A DNA stretch of 64,000 nucleotides from Saccharothrix syringae. GTDB lineage: Bacteria; Actinomycetota; Actinomycetes; Mycobacteriales; Pseudonocardiaceae. Positions 1-9,084 of the stretch are shown here, piece after piece. The notes under the pieces are model-generated. The model saw only the letters and a program-made list of their open reading frames with translations. It had not been told where the DNA came from and did not search any database. The position numbers and the translations under genes were made by a program. The stretch lies in assembly GCF_009498035.1 (NCBI RefSeq), contig NZ_CP034550.1, positions 5,146,001-5,210,000 of the forward strand, given 5' to 3'. Within the stretch, counting starts at the first letter, position 1, and each line of letters opens with the position of its first letter.

Positions 1-83
1 CGCCGGTGTTCGGGCTGGGACGCGGTGGGGGTGACACGGGGCGTGGCCGTGTCGGCCGGCGTAGCCTAGCCGTGGGCGTCGTC

Positions 84-111
84 GGTTCGTGCGGGGCGTT
101 GTTTTGGGTAT
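84..111 (+). promoter_or_regulatory. possible sigma-B/F-like promoter
   Basis: GGTTC (84-88) and GGGTAT (106-111) are separated by 17 bases. They resemble the actinobacterial general-stress promoter pattern GNNTN...GGGTAY, although the spacer is a little longer than usual. It would start transcription near 118, about 90 bases before the phosphatase gene, whose family takes part in sigma-B-type partner switching. The remainder of 1-205 shows nothing else I can name. Pattern match only. Confidence 0.35.
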
Positions 112-205
112 TCTTGGGCGGCTGGCACCGGCCTGTACGGCACCCGTCACACGTTCGTGCTGCTCACTCGGTGTGCGTGGTCAGGGACGGGACGGGGATC
201 GACGG

Positions 206-1420
206 ATGGGTACTCCGCAGGGGTCGCAGCTGCAGTTGCGGGTGTTGGAGGCGGTGACCGACGGCACGCTGCGCGAGTTGGACCTGGAGAAGGTCTTCGA
301 GGTGCTGTTGTGGCGGGTGCGGGAGTTGTTCGCGGTCGACACGGCGACGATCCTGCTGACCGATCCCGGTGGTGGGCAGTTGGTGGCCCGGGCGGCGTCC
401 GGTCTGGAGGAGGAGGTCTTCCAGGGCGTGCGGGTGCCGGTGGGGTCGGGGTTCGCGGGTCGGGTGGCGCAGAGCCGGGCGGCGGTGCAGATCGACCACG
501 TGGACGAGTCGACGGTGGTCAACCCGTTGTTGTGGGAGCGGGGCCTGCGGGTGATGCTGGGTGTGCCGATGGTGGCGCAGGGTGAGCTGACCGGGGTGTT
601 GCACGTGGGCAGTGTCACGGCGCGTCGGTTCACCGAGGAGGAGACGGACCTGTTGCAGCTGGTCGCGGACCGGTTGGCGATGGCGGCTCACATGCGTCGG
701 TCGAATTCCGAGCGGGTCGCGGCGTCGATGTTGCAGGACAGCTTGTTGCCGGGGCAGTTGCCGTCGCCGGAGGGGTGGGAGTTGGCGGCCCGGTACGTGC
801 CGGGTGCGGACGTGGGCGTCGGTGGTGACTGGTACGACGTGTTCCCGTTGCCGGGTGGGCGGGTCGGCCTGGTGATCGGTGACGTGGTGGGCAAGGGGTT
901 GGACGCGGCGATCGTGATGGGGCGGTTGCGCAGTGCGTTGCGGGCCTATGCGCTGGAGTTCGGTGATCCGGCGGAGGTGTTGGCCAAGCTGGACCGGAAG
1001 GCGAGCCACTTCGAGGCGCACACCATGGCGACGGTGGCTTATGCGGTGATCGACACGGTGTCGGGGCGGATGGAGCTGGCCTTGGCGGGTCACCTGCCGC
1101 CGGTGTTGGCGGTGCCGGGTGCGGTGCCGGTGTTCGTGGAGGCGCCGTTGGGGCCGCCGATCGGGTATGACCTGGCGGTGTCGGGTCGTCGGGGTGCGGT
1201 GGTGGAGGTGCCGCCGGGTGCGGTGTTCGTGTTGTACACCGACGGGTTGGTGGAGCGTCGGTGGGAGGACTTGGACGAGCGCCTGGAGTTGTTGCGGGGT
1301 GTGGTGGAGCCGGCGCGGCCGGAGGCGGTGTGCGTGCGGATCATGACGGCCCTGGTGGGTGATCGGCCCGCGACGGACGACATCGCGCTGGTGGTGGTCG
1401 GGCGGGATCCGGTGGGGTGA
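206..1420 (+). CDS. GAF-domain PP2C/SpoIIE-type serine phosphatase
   Basis: 404 aa. The first 160 or so residues form a GAF-like sensor (conserved run GVPMVAQGELTGVLHVGS). The C-terminal part is a SpoIIE/RsbU-type PP2C phosphatase, shown by GGDWYDVFPL, the metal-binding GDVVGKG, the GHLPPVL segment and YTDGLVERR, ending with ATDDIAL. Such proteins dephosphorylate STAS-domain anti-sigma antagonists in response to a ligand or redox signal sensed by GAF. No transmembrane segment is visible, so it is probably cytosolic. ATG 206 starts in front of the conserved region; an in-frame upstream start at 89 would add an unconserved leader. Two STAS proteins and an anti-sigma-type ATPase lie at 14.9-16.2 kb and are possible partners, but that pairing is inference. 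Confidence 0.87.
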   Translation: MGTPQGSQLQLRVLEAVTDGTLRELDLEKVFEVLLWRVRELFAVDTATILLTDPGGGQLVARAASGLEEEVFQGVRVPVGSGFAGRVAQSRAAVQIDHVDESTVVNPLLWERGLRVMLGVPMVAQGELTGVLHVGSVTARRFTEEETDLLQLVADRLAMAAHMRRSNSERVAASMLQDSLLPGQLPSPEGWELAARYVPGADVGVGGDWYDVFPLPGGRVGLVIGDVVGKGLDAAIVMGRLRSALRAYALEFGDPAEVLAKLDRKASHFEAHTMATVAYAVIDTVSGRMELALAGHLPPVLAVPGAVPVFVEAPLGPPIGYDLAVSGRRGAVVEVPPGAVFVLYTDGLVERRWEDLDERLELLRGVVEPARPEAVCVRIMTALVGDRPATDDIALVVVGRDPVG

Positions 1421-1447
1421 GGTCGTGCTCGCCCCGCGGGTCGTGGG

Positions 1448-2729
1448 GTGGTGGGGGTGTTGCCCGGTGGTGGTCCGTTGTGGAGGGTGACCGTCGGGCC
1501 GTGGGGGTTGGGGCGGTGCCGGTGGTTGGTCGTGGGGGCGCTGCTGGCCGGGATGGCGGTGGCGATGGTCACGGCGGCGGTGGAGCAGAGCCCGACCGTC
1601 GACGAGCCGGTCTACGTGGGTGCGGCCGCGGTGTACCTGGAGCAGCGCAGCCTGCGGTACAACCCGGAGCACCCGCCGCTGGGCAAGTTGGTGGTGGCGG
1701 CCGGGTTGGTGTTCGTGGACGTGCGGCCTGGACCCGGCTTTCGCCGGTGACCAGACGGGGTTGGGCCGGCACGTGCTGTACGAGGCGGGCAACGATCCGG
1801 GGCGGGTGGTGCTCGCGGCGCGGTTGCCGGTGATCGTGTTGGCGTTGTCGTTCGGGTTGGTGGTCTTCGCCTTCGCCCGTGACGTGGTCGGCACGGGTGG
1901 TGGGTTGGTGGCGGTGGCGCTGTACGCGTTCTCGCCCGATGTCGTGGCGCACGGGTCGTTGGCCACGTTGGACGTGCCGGCGGCCGGTTTCGCGCTGACC
2001 TCGGCGTGGCTGGTGTGGCGGGCCCGGTGTCGTGCGCTGCCGTACCTGCCGTTGGCGGGGCTGGCCCTCGGGGCGGCGGTGGCCACGAAGATGAGCGCTT
2101 TGGCGGTGGTGCCGGTGCTGGTGGTGCTGGTGGTGCTGTCGGGGTGGCGCGCCCGGGTGGGCCGGTGGTGGGTGTTGGGTGCGGCGGTGGCCATGCTGCT
2201 GCCCGCGGGGGTGCTGCTGGTCGCGGCGATGACCGGTGACCGGGACCTGGGGGTGCGGTACGCGGTGTTCCTGGCGGTCGCGGCGGCCGGCGTGGTGGTG
2301 GTGCGGTGGCGGTGGGTGTCGGGTGCGGCGGTGGTGCTGGTGGTGTTCGTCGGGGTGAGTTCGTGGCGGGCGTTCCCGTACTACCTGCCCTACTCGAACG
2401 AGGCTTTCGGCGGGCCGGCGGGGACGCGGCTGCACCTGCACGACTCGAACGTCGACTGGGGCCAGGACCTGGGTCGGCTGGCGGAGCGCCTGGCGCGGTG
2501 CCACCCGGGCGAGCGGGTCTGGCTGGTCTACAAGGGCAGTGGTGTGCCCGCTCATCACGGCATCCGCGCCGACGACCCGCTGGCCGTGCCGCCGGAGCGG
2601 GTGCGCGGGTTGCTGGTGGTGTCCGATTCGGCCGCCGCGAGGGCGGACGGCCGCCTCCGGGTGCTGCTGGAGCGGAGCACGCCGGTCGACGACGTCGGGC
2701 ACTCCATCACGATCTACCGCCGGTCGTAG
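1448..2729 (+). pseudogene. GT39-type membrane glycosyltransferase, frameshifted
   Basis: Two frames together encode one protein of about 425 aa. The first frame (1448-about 1730, GTG start) carries an N-terminal helix, the DEP motif and the PEHPPLGK motif typical of dolichol-phosphate-mannose-type family 39 glycosyltransferases. The second frame (about 1730-2729) continues with DPAFAGD, GNDPGRVV, several membrane helices and the C-terminal SNVDWGQDL motif. The switch falls in 1722-1735, where removing one base of the run gtgcggcctgg would restore VRLDPAF. Family members move sugars from lipid carriers at the membrane. The gene is either recently inactivated or carries a sequencing error; the second frame shows no further decay, which favours an error or a very recent event. 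Confidence 0.75.
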
Positions 2730-2822
2730 CCGGGCCTGGGAGCGGGGGCGCGGGTCGGGGGCCGTGGACCTCGGGTGAGGCGGTGGAGGAGGTCCCCGGT
2801 CCCGTCGGCGTCCCGGCCGGCC

Positions 2823-3863
2823 TCAGCCGCGCGGCGGCGCGGTGCTGGCGCGGACGACCAGGCGGGTCGGCACCAGGGTCGTGCCCGGCTTGGCGCGCCG
2901 GTGCCGGACCTGCCGCAGCACGCTCTCCACGCACCGCCGCCCCACCTCGGCGAAGTCCTGGTGCACGGTGGTCAGCGGCGGGATGAACGAGGTGCTGTCG
3001 GGGATGTCGTCGAACCCCGCCACGCTCACGTCGCGGGGCACCACCCGGCCCCGTTCGTGGAACGCGCGCAGCAGCCCCAGGGCCATCTGGTCGTTGGCGG
3101 CGAACACCGCCGTGCAGTCCGCGACCCCGGCCAGCTCCAGCCCCGCGCGGTAGCCGGAGTCGGACGACCAGTCGCCGCGCAGCATCGGCGGCACCGGCAG
3201 GCCCGCCTCGTCGAGGGTGGCCCGCCACGCCCGGGCCCGGCCCTCGGCGGCGTAGGAGCCCTCCGGGCCGGCGACGTGCCACACGGTGCGGTGGCCCAGG
3301 TCGAGCAGGTGGCGCACGGCGTGGCGGGCGCCGTCGGCCTGGTCGGTGTCCACGACGGTGTAGCGGTCGCCGCCGGTGGAGTCGACGACCACCACGGGCA
3401 TGCCGATGGGCAGGCTCATGGTGGCCGCGTCGAGGAGGTGGACCTCCATGATCACGATGACCGCGTCGACGGCCAGCTCACCGAGGCGGGTGAACGCGCC
3501 GAGCACGCCGTCCTGCGTGGGCACGGCCACCGGGATGAGGGTGATCGCGTAGCCCTCGGCGGCGGCGGAGTCCACGATGGCCTCCAGGGTGCGGCTGTTG
3601 CCCACCGAGGACAGGGTGAACAGGATGACGCCGATGGTGCGGAACTCGCCGTACTTCAACGCCCTCGCCGCGCTGTTGGGCCGGTAGCCGAGCCGCCGCA
3701 TGGCCTCCAGCACCTGCTCGCGGGTCGTGCCCACGACGCTGGGGTGGCCGTTGGAGACCCGGGAGACCGTCTGGGTCGACACGCCGGCCAGGCGGGCGAC
3801 GTCGGCCATGGACACGCGTCGGGGCGTGCGTCGCGCGCGGGACGTGGATCCGCTCGGACTCAC
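2823..3863 (-). CDS. LacI-family transcriptional regulator
   Basis: 346 aa. The N-terminal LacI helix-turn-helix is clear (VSMADVARLAGVSTQTVSRV, about residues 17-36), with the hinge-helix run RPNSAARAL, followed by a periplasmic-binding-protein-like sugar sensor ending in SVAGFDDIPDSTSF and PPLTTVHQDF. The GTG start at 3863 has a strong GGGAAGGGAG ribosome site. It lies last in the minus-strand block behind a beta-galactosidase and a sugar ABC transporter, so it is probably their local repressor. Two identical LacI-type palindromes stand in front of the first permease gene. The inducer is probably a galactoside, judged from the GH35 enzyme. Confidence 0.93.
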   Translation of the reverse strand: MSPSGSTSRARRTPRRVSMADVARLAGVSTQTVSRVSNGHPSVVGTTREQVLEAMRRLGYRPNSAARALKYGEFRTIGVILFTLSSVGNSRTLEAIVDSAAAEGYAITLIPVAVPTQDGVLGAFTRLGELAVDAVIVIMEVHLLDAATMSLPIGMPVVVVDSTGGDRYTVVDTDQADGARHAVRHLLDLGHRTVWHVAGPEGSYAAEGRARAWRATLDEAGLPVPPMLRGDWSSDSGYRAGLELAGVADCTAVFAANDQMALGLLRAFHERGRVVPRDVSVAGFDDIPDSTSFIPPLTTVHQDFAEVGRRCVESVLRQVRHRRAKPGTTLVPTRLVVRASTAPPRG

Positions 3864-3898
3864 GTCGTGGGCTCCCTTCCCGCCGGGCTCGGCGGTCG

Positions 3899-3927
3899 AC
3901 TATATCGGGTCCTTGTCCGCGCAAGTA
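3899..3927 (-). promoter_or_regulatory. weak promoter candidate for the LacI gene
   Basis: On the minus strand a good -10 hexamer TATAGT (3899-3904) lies 17 bases downstream of a poor -35, TACTTG (3922-3927). It would give a leader of about 30 bases before the LacI start, letting the regulator be made apart from the upstream operon. Confidence 0.3.
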
Positions 3928-3931
3928 CGGT

Positions 3932-5683
3932 TCACGCCTCCGTGTGACCCAGCAGCGGGCCCGGGACGAAGCGGGCCGTCGGGTCGGTCATCGCGTCGAG
4001 TTCCAGGACGGCGATCTCGTCGCCCCCGGCGCGCAGCACCGGCCCGGGCACGTACAGGGTCCGCTGCGGACCCCGCGACCAGTAGCGGCCCAGGCAGAAA
4101 CCGTTGACCCAGACCACGCCCCGGCCCCAGCCGCGCGTGTCCAGGTGCAGGTCGGCGGGCTCCGGCGGGGAGAACCGGGCGCGCAGCAGCACCGGGCCGG
4201 CCACCGGGCCCCCGGCCGGCACGGGCTCCGCGTCCCCCCACGGCGCGGGAGGCGCGTCGACCGGCCGGACCTCCCACCCGGTGAGCGCCACCCCGCCGAG
4301 GGTGGCACCGCCGACGAGCCCCTTGGGTTCGCCCAGCCGGGGACCGTAGTTCACCCGGCCGTGGTCCTCGACCAGGACGGCCAGCTCGCCGACGGCGCGG
4401 CGCAGCCCCAGCGCCCGCTGGCGGTGCTCGCGCCGCAGGGTGCCGACGGGCTGGCCGTCGAGGAACACCGAGGCGTGGTCGCGCACCTCGCCGAAGCACA
4501 GCACGGCCGGCCCGTCGACGTCGACGCGCGTGGTGAACAGGGCCAGCCGCGGCGCCCCGGCCACCTCGTCGAGCGACGGCAGGGCGTCGTGGCGGACGCC
4601 CGCGCTCCACCGGCCGGGCGCGTCGAGCAGGGGGACGGCGTCGCCGAGCGGCACCCCGAACGCCGGCGCGGGCGGCGCCGGCGGCGGCGGTTCGCCCGGC
4701 ACGTCGTGGTAGCGGGCGATCACCTCGCGGAAGGCGTGGTACTTGGCCGTGGGCCGGCCCGCCTCGTCCAGGGGCGCGTCGTAGTCGTAGGAGGTGACCG
4801 TGGGCTGGTAGACGCCCTTGTCGTTGGCGCCGCTGGTGAACCCGAAGTTCGTGCCGCCGTGGAACACGTAGACGTTGACCGAGGCGCCCGCCGCCAGCAG
4901 CGCGTCCAGCTCGGCGGCGGCCTCGGCGACCGGGGTGGTGTGGTGGTGCGCCCCCCAGTGGTCGAACCAGCCGACCCAGAACTCCGCGCACATCAGCGGA
5001 CCGGTGGGCTGGTGGCGGCGCAGCGCGGCCAGCCGCTCGGCGGCGCGGGAGCCGAACGAGGCCGTGCGGTGCAGCCCGTCCAGGCCGCCGGCGGCCAGCA
5101 TCCCGTCGACGGCCTGGTCCACGGTGGTCAGCGGCACGGTGATCCCGGCGGCCCGCGCGTGCTCCGCCAACGCCTCCAGGTAGGTCTTGTCCGAGCCGAA
5201 CGCGCCGTACTCGTTCTCGACCTGCACCAGGATCACCGGACCGCCGTGCCGGACCTGGAGCGGGGCGACGACGGAGTAGACGCGGTCGAGGTAGTCCCGC
5301 ACCGCGGCCAGGTAGCGCGGTTCGGCGCGGCGCACCCCCACCGCGGGGTCGCGCAACAGCCACGCGGGCAGGCCCCCGTTGTCCCACTCCGCGCAGATGT
5401 AGGGGCCGGGGCGGACGATCGCGTACATGCCCGCCTCGGCCACCAGGCGCAGGAACCGCCCCAGGTCCAGGCCGCCGGTGAGGTCGAACGCGCCGGGCCC
5501 GGGGGCGTGGGCGTTCCACGCCACGTAGGTCTCCACGGTGTTCAGGCCCATCCGCCGGGCCTTGTCGATGCGGTCGGCCCACTGGTCGGGGTGCACGCGG
5601 AAGTAGTGCAGCGCCCCGGACAGGACGCGGAACGGGCGGCCGTCGAGCAGGAAGTCGTGCTCGCCGATGCTGAACTCGGGCAC
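3932..5683 (-). CDS. GH35 beta-galactosidase
   Basis: 583 aa. Family 35 glycoside hydrolase: VLSGALHYFRVHP and RPGPYICAEWDNGGLPAWLL near the N-terminus, acid/base glutamate in QVENEYGAFG, and nucleophile glutamate in CAEFWVGWFDHWG. The C-terminal half has the beta-sandwich segments of the family (GWGRGVVWVNGFCLGRYW). It releases terminal beta-linked galactose from oligosaccharides. There is no signal peptide, so it should act in the cytoplasm on imported sugar. I chose GTG 5683 because it follows GAGGAAGGA and begins directly before the conserved PEFSIGEHDFLLDG; upstream codons lie in the preceding gene. It sits between the binding protein and the LacI regulator. Confidence 0.94.
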   Translation of the reverse strand: MPEFSIGEHDFLLDGRPFRVLSGALHYFRVHPDQWADRIDKARRMGLNTVETYVAWNAHAPGPGAFDLTGGLDLGRFLRLVAEAGMYAIVRPGPYICAEWDNGGLPAWLLRDPAVGVRRAEPRYLAAVRDYLDRVYSVVAPLQVRHGGPVILVQVENEYGAFGSDKTYLEALAEHARAAGITVPLTTVDQAVDGMLAAGGLDGLHRTASFGSRAAERLAALRRHQPTGPLMCAEFWVGWFDHWGAHHHTTPVAEAAAELDALLAAGASVNVYVFHGGTNFGFTSGANDKGVYQPTVTSYDYDAPLDEAGRPTAKYHAFREVIARYHDVPGEPPPPAPPAPAFGVPLGDAVPLLDAPGRWSAGVRHDALPSLDEVAGAPRLALFTTRVDVDGPAVLCFGEVRDHASVFLDGQPVGTLRREHRQRALGLRRAVGELAVLVEDHGRVNYGPRLGEPKGLVGGATLGGVALTGWEVRPVDAPPAPWGDAEPVPAGGPVAGPVLLRARFSPPEPADLHLDTRGWGRGVVWVNGFCLGRYWSRGPQRTLYVPGPVLRAGGDEIAVLELDAMTDPTARFVPGPLLGHTEA

Positions 5684-5732
5684 GGGGACGGGAGTTCCTT
5701 CCTCGGGGTGGGGCGACCGGTCCGCGCGGGAC

Positions 5733-7076
5733 TCACCCGGTGGTGACGGTGAAGCCCTGCTGGTTGCCGTAGTCGACCAGCGCCTGCTGCCAGGCGACCA
5801 GGCCCGGGTCGAGCGCGGCACCGCCGGCGTAGGACTTGCCGACGGTGTCGGCGTGGATGCTGTTGGCGTAGAGCTGGTAGGGCAGGTACGACCAGCCCTC
5901 CGCGACCTGGTCGGCGGCCGCGGTGAGCACCTGGTTGACCCGCTGCCCGCCGAAGTAGGGCTCGGCCAGGTCCCTGAACGCGGACGAGCCCAGGTCGGCG
6001 GTGGTGGCGGGGAAACCGCCGCTGTCCAGGAACGGCTTGACCCCGTTGCCGTTGTCGAGCCACCGCACGAACGCCGCCGCGAGCGCCTGCTTGCCGCTCT
6101 GCTCGAGCACCGCCTGCGCGCTGCCGCCGTTCTCGGCGGTGACCGGCGTGCCGTCGTAGGTGGGCAGCGGCGCCACGGCCCACTTGCCCGCGCCGTCGGG
6201 CACCGACGCCTTCAGCACGCCCGGCATCCACGCCCCCGTGGGCAGGGTGGCGATGGTGCCGTTGCCCAGCGCCCGGTACCAGGCGTCGGTCCAGCCGGTG
6301 ATCGGGGCGACCAGCTCCTCCTCGACGAGCTGGTTCCACGTCGAGGTCCACCTCCGGGTGCCCTCGTCCCGCAAATCGATCTTCACGGACTTGCCGTCGG
6401 TGGTGAACGGGCGCCCGCCGGCCTGCCAGATCATGCTGGTGGTGAAGCCCGCGTCACCGGTGTCGGCGGTGATGTACCTGGTGGGGTCGGCGGCGTGCAG
6501 CCTGCGCGCGGCGTCGACGTACTCGGCCCACGTCCGGGGCACCGCGATGCCGTACCGGTCGAAGACCTCCTTGTTGTAGAACAGCGCCATCGGCCCGGAG
6601 TCCTGCGGCAGGCCGAACAGGCCGCCGCCGACCTGCACCGAGTGCCACGTCGACGGGGTGTAGTCGTCCTCGAACGCCCGGAACCCGTAGCGGCCCAGGT
6701 CGACCAGCGCCCCGGTCAGCGCGAACTGGGGCAGCGCCTGGTACTCGACCTGGGCCACGTCGGGCGCGCCGGAGCCGGCCTTGACGGCGTTCTGCAGCTT
6801 GGCGTAGTGGTCGTTGCCGGTGCCCGCGTTGACGAGGTTGACCCTGACGTTGGGGAACTCCCGCTCGAACGCCTCGACCTGCGCCTTCGCCGACGGGGTC
6901 CAGGTCCAGTAGGTGATCTCGCCGCCCTCGCGCAGCGCGGCGTCGACCGCCTCCTGCGTGCCGGTGGCACCGCCCGGGGAGGTGCCGTCCGACCCGGCGG
7001 AACAGGCGGGCAGCGCGGTGAGCAGCGCGACCGCCAGGGCGGTGGCGACCTGCCGGGTGCGCCTCGTGGGTGACAT
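5733..7076 (-). CDS. ABC transporter sugar-binding lipoprotein (CUT1 type)
   Basis: 447 aa. The N-terminus has a signal peptide ending in a lipobox (LTALPACS, Cys about residue 26), so it is an exported lipoprotein anchored outside the membrane. The rest matches extracellular solute-binding proteins of family 1 (EITYWTW, PDVAQVEYQ, ALFYNKEVFDRYGI, WAEYVDAARRL, AENGGSAQAVLEQS). It captures an oligosaccharide and delivers it to the two permeases encoded upstream. ATG 7076 has an AAAGGAA ribosome site. No ATPase gene is in this operon; CUT1 systems of actinobacteria often share an MsiK-type ATPase encoded elsewhere. Confidence 0.93.
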   Translation of the reverse strand: MSPTRRTRQVATALAVALLTALPACSAGSDGTSPGGATGTQEAVDAALREGGEITYWTWTPSAKAQVEAFEREFPNVRVNLVNAGTGNDHYAKLQNAVKAGSGAPDVAQVEYQALPQFALTGALVDLGRYGFRAFEDDYTPSTWHSVQVGGGLFGLPQDSGPMALFYNKEVFDRYGIAVPRTWAEYVDAARRLHAADPTRYITADTGDAGFTTSMIWQAGGRPFTTDGKSVKIDLRDEGTRRWTSTWNQLVEEELVAPITGWTDAWYRALGNGTIATLPTGAWMPGVLKASVPDGAGKWAVAPLPTYDGTPVTAENGGSAQAVLEQSGKQALAAAFVRWLDNGNGVKPFLDSGGFPATTADLGSSAFRDLAEPYFGGQRVNQVLTAAADQVAEGWSYLPYQLYANSIHADTVGKSYAGGAALDPGLVAWQQALVDYGNQQGFTVTTG

Positions 7077-7090
7077 GGGCGTGTTCCTTT

Positions 7091-7144
7091 CGCGGCGTCG
7101 GGACCGGGTCACTGCTTCGCGGCGTCGGGACCGGGTCACCGCTT
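7091..7144 (-). repeat. 27-bp tandem duplication across a permease stop codon
   Basis: Two adjacent 27-base copies (7091-7117 and 7118-7144) differ at one base. The second copy contains the last codons and the stop of the upstream permease, so the duplication extended the spacer before the binding-protein gene without altering the permease. The frame of the permease is open through both copies apart from its stop. Confidence 0.85.
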
Positions 7145-8005
7145 GACGCTGCCCGCGGCCAGGCCCGACTGCCAGAAGCGCTGCAGCAGCAGGAACGCGG
7201 CGACGAGCGGGACGACGGTGAGGACCGAACCGGTGATCACCAGGTGGTAGATCGGCTGGGCGCCCACGCCGAATGCCCGCGCGCTCCACTGGTTCAGCCC
7301 CACGGTCAGCGGGTACCAGTCCGGCTCGCTGAGCATGATCAGCGGCAGGAAGTAGTTGTTCCACGTCGACACCACCGCGAACAGGGCCACGGTCACGATG
7401 CCGGGCACCAGCAGCCGCAGGGTGACGGTGAAGAAGATCCTGACCTCGCCCGCGCCGTCGATGCGCGCGGCCTCCACCAGCTCGTCGGGCACCGCCTCGG
7501 CGGCGTAGGTCCAGATCAGGTAGAGGCCGAACGGGCTGACCAGCGACGGGATGATCACCGCCCAGGGCGTGTTGGTCAGCTCCAGCTCGCTGAACAGCAG
7601 GAACGTGGGCACGGCCAGGGCCGTGCCGGGGACGGCGACGGCACCGAGCAGCACCGCGAACACCGCCCGCCGACCCCGGAAGCGGTACTTGGCCAGGCCG
7701 TAGCCCGCCGCGGTGGCCAGCGCGGTCGCGCCGCCCGCGCCGACCACGACGTAGAGCAGCGTGTTGCCCAGCCAGCGCAGGAAGATCCCGCCGTCGTGGG
7801 TGAAGGTCGCGGCGATGTTGTCGAACAGCGCGAAGGTGTCCCCGAACGCCAGCCCCGGCGTGCCCAGCAGGGCCCGCTGGGTCTTCGTCGCGCTGATCAG
7901 CAACCACGCCAGCGGGACCAGCGCGTAGACCAGGTACACCGCCATCACGGCGGTCAGCACCGGGGACTTGCGCGGCTTGAGCGGGGAGACGGCCACCGGC
8001 TTCAC
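7136..8005 (-). CDS. sugar ABC transporter permease (second subunit)
   Basis: 289 aa with about six membrane helices. The MalG/CUT1-type ATPase-contact EAA loop is visible as DELVEAARIDGAGEVRIFFT. A typical N-terminal helix (VYLVYALVPLAWLLISA) and the C-terminal SGLAAGSVKR, close to the family ending, are also present. Together with the adjacent permease it forms the inner-membrane channel for the sugar carried by the lipoprotein encoded downstream. GTG 8005 overlaps the stop of the preceding permease as GTGA, which suggests translational coupling and fixes the start. Confidence 0.93.
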   Translation of the reverse strand: MKPVAVSPLKPRKSPVLTAVMAVYLVYALVPLAWLLISATKTQRALLGTPGLAFGDTFALFDNIAATFTHDGGIFLRWLGNTLLYVVVGAGGATALATAAGYGLAKYRFRGRRAVFAVLLGAVAVPGTALAVPTFLLFSELELTNTPWAVIIPSLVSPFGLYLIWTYAAEAVPDELVEAARIDGAGEVRIFFTVTLRLLVPGIVTVALFAVVSTWNNYFLPLIMLSEPDWYPLTVGLNQWSARAFGVGAQPIYHLVITGSVLTVVPLVAAFLLLQRFWQSGLAAGSVKR

Positions 8006-8919
8006 GCACCCTTCCGCGTGCCGCGCAGCTGCACGACGTAGGCGATGACCGCGGTGATGACGCCCATGACGATCGCCACGGTGGCCGAGTAGTTGTACTG
8101 CTGGCCGCCGAAGGACAGGTTGTAGGCGTACATGTTGGGCGTGTAGGAGGTGCTGATCGCGTTGGGCGCCAACGACCGCAGGATGTTGGGCTCGTTGAAC
8201 AGCTGGAAGCTGCCGATGATCGAGAAGATCGTGGCGACGACCAGCGCGCCGCGGAGGGCGGGCAGCTTGACGCTCCGGATCGTCCGCCACGCCCCCGCGC
8301 CGTCGATGGCCGCCGCCTCGTACAGGTCGGCAGGCACCACCTTGAGCGCCGAGTAGAGGATCAGCATGTTGTAGCCCACGAACTCCCACGTCACCACGTT
8401 GCCGATGGAGGCCAGCACCCAGTCGCCCGACAGCGGCCGCACGACCTCGCGCCCGAGCAGGCCGTTGAGGTCGGCGGCCAGGCCGAAGTCGTCGCCGTAG
8501 AGGAAGCCCCACATCAGCGCCGCCACCACGCCCGGCACCGCGTACGGCAGGAAGATCACGATCCGGAAGAAGCCCGCCGCGTGCAGCCGGGCGCTGTCGA
8601 TCGCCAGCGCCGCCGCCAGCGCCAGCGCCAGCATCACCGGCACCTGCACCACCAGGAACAGCGACATCCGCAGGAACGACTCCCAGAACTTCGCGTCCCG
8701 CAGCACCGCGACGTAGTTGGCCGGCCCCACGAACGCGGTGCCGCCGAAGAACACCTGCTCCCGGAACAGGCTCAACCACACCGCGTAGGCGACCGGCGCC
8801 AGGAACACCAGCGCGAACACCACCAGGAACGGCGCGACGAACAGCCAGCCCCGGCGGTCGACGCGCCCGCGGCGGGCGGCGGGTCGCGGTGCCCGGGTCG
8901 GAGCCGAGACGGACGTCAT
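8002..8919 (-). CDS. sugar ABC transporter permease (first subunit)
   Basis: 305 aa. MalF/CUT1-type permease: positively charged N-terminus (RGRVDRRGW), six predicted helices beginning with LFVAPFLVVFALVFLAPVAYAVWL, and the EAA loop ADLYEAAAIDGAGAWRTI. I prefer ATG 8919, which follows AGGGAGAAG at good spacing, to GTG 8943. It is the first gene of the operon permease-permease-binding protein-GH35-LacI, and the operator at 8948-8965 lies directly in front of its ribosome site. Confidence 0.93.
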   Translation of the reverse strand: MTSVSAPTRAPRPAARRGRVDRRGWLFVAPFLVVFALVFLAPVAYAVWLSLFREQVFFGGTAFVGPANYVAVLRDAKFWESFLRMSLFLVVQVPVMLALALAAALAIDSARLHAAGFFRIVIFLPYAVPGVVAALMWGFLYGDDFGLAADLNGLLGREVVRPLSGDWVLASIGNVVTWEFVGYNMLILYSALKVVPADLYEAAAIDGAGAWRTIRSVKLPALRGALVVATIFSIIGSFQLFNEPNILRSLAPNAISTSYTPNMYAYNLSFGGQQYNYSATVAIVMGVITAVIAYVVQLRGTRKGA

Positions 8920-8947
8920 CGTCGCTTCTCCCTGCTGGCGCACGGGG

Positions 8948-8965
8948 GATGTTTACGCAAACATC
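8948..8965 (-). promoter_or_regulatory. LacI-family operator O1
   Basis: An 18-base near-palindrome, GATGTTTACGCAAACATC, with the TGTTT/AAACA half-sites and central CG typical of LacI-family operators. It lies 29 bases before the first permease start, where bound repressor would block transcription. Confidence 0.8.
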
Positions 8966-9054
8966 CGGCGCCAGACGCTAGTGCGTGCACCAGGGCGTGT
9001 ACAGGGCCGAAGGGGGGTGCTGGATCGGTGCAGGGAGCGGTCCGGTCCGGCGAC

Positions 9055-9072
9055 GATGTTTACGCAAACATC
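9055..9072 (-). promoter_or_regulatory. LacI-family operator O2
   Basis: An exact copy of the 18-base operator at 8948, with 107 bases between equivalent positions, close to ten helical turns. The interval 8966-9054 should hold the operon promoter, so paired repressors could loop it. The site lies 12 bases past the stop of the hypothetical gene at 9085. Confidence 0.8.
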
Positions 9073-9084
9073 GCGACGTCCGGG

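Noticed and set aside
2730..2822. Terminator between the glycosyltransferase and LacI genes
   Set aside because: The gap is very G/C-rich but I could not find long matching arms.
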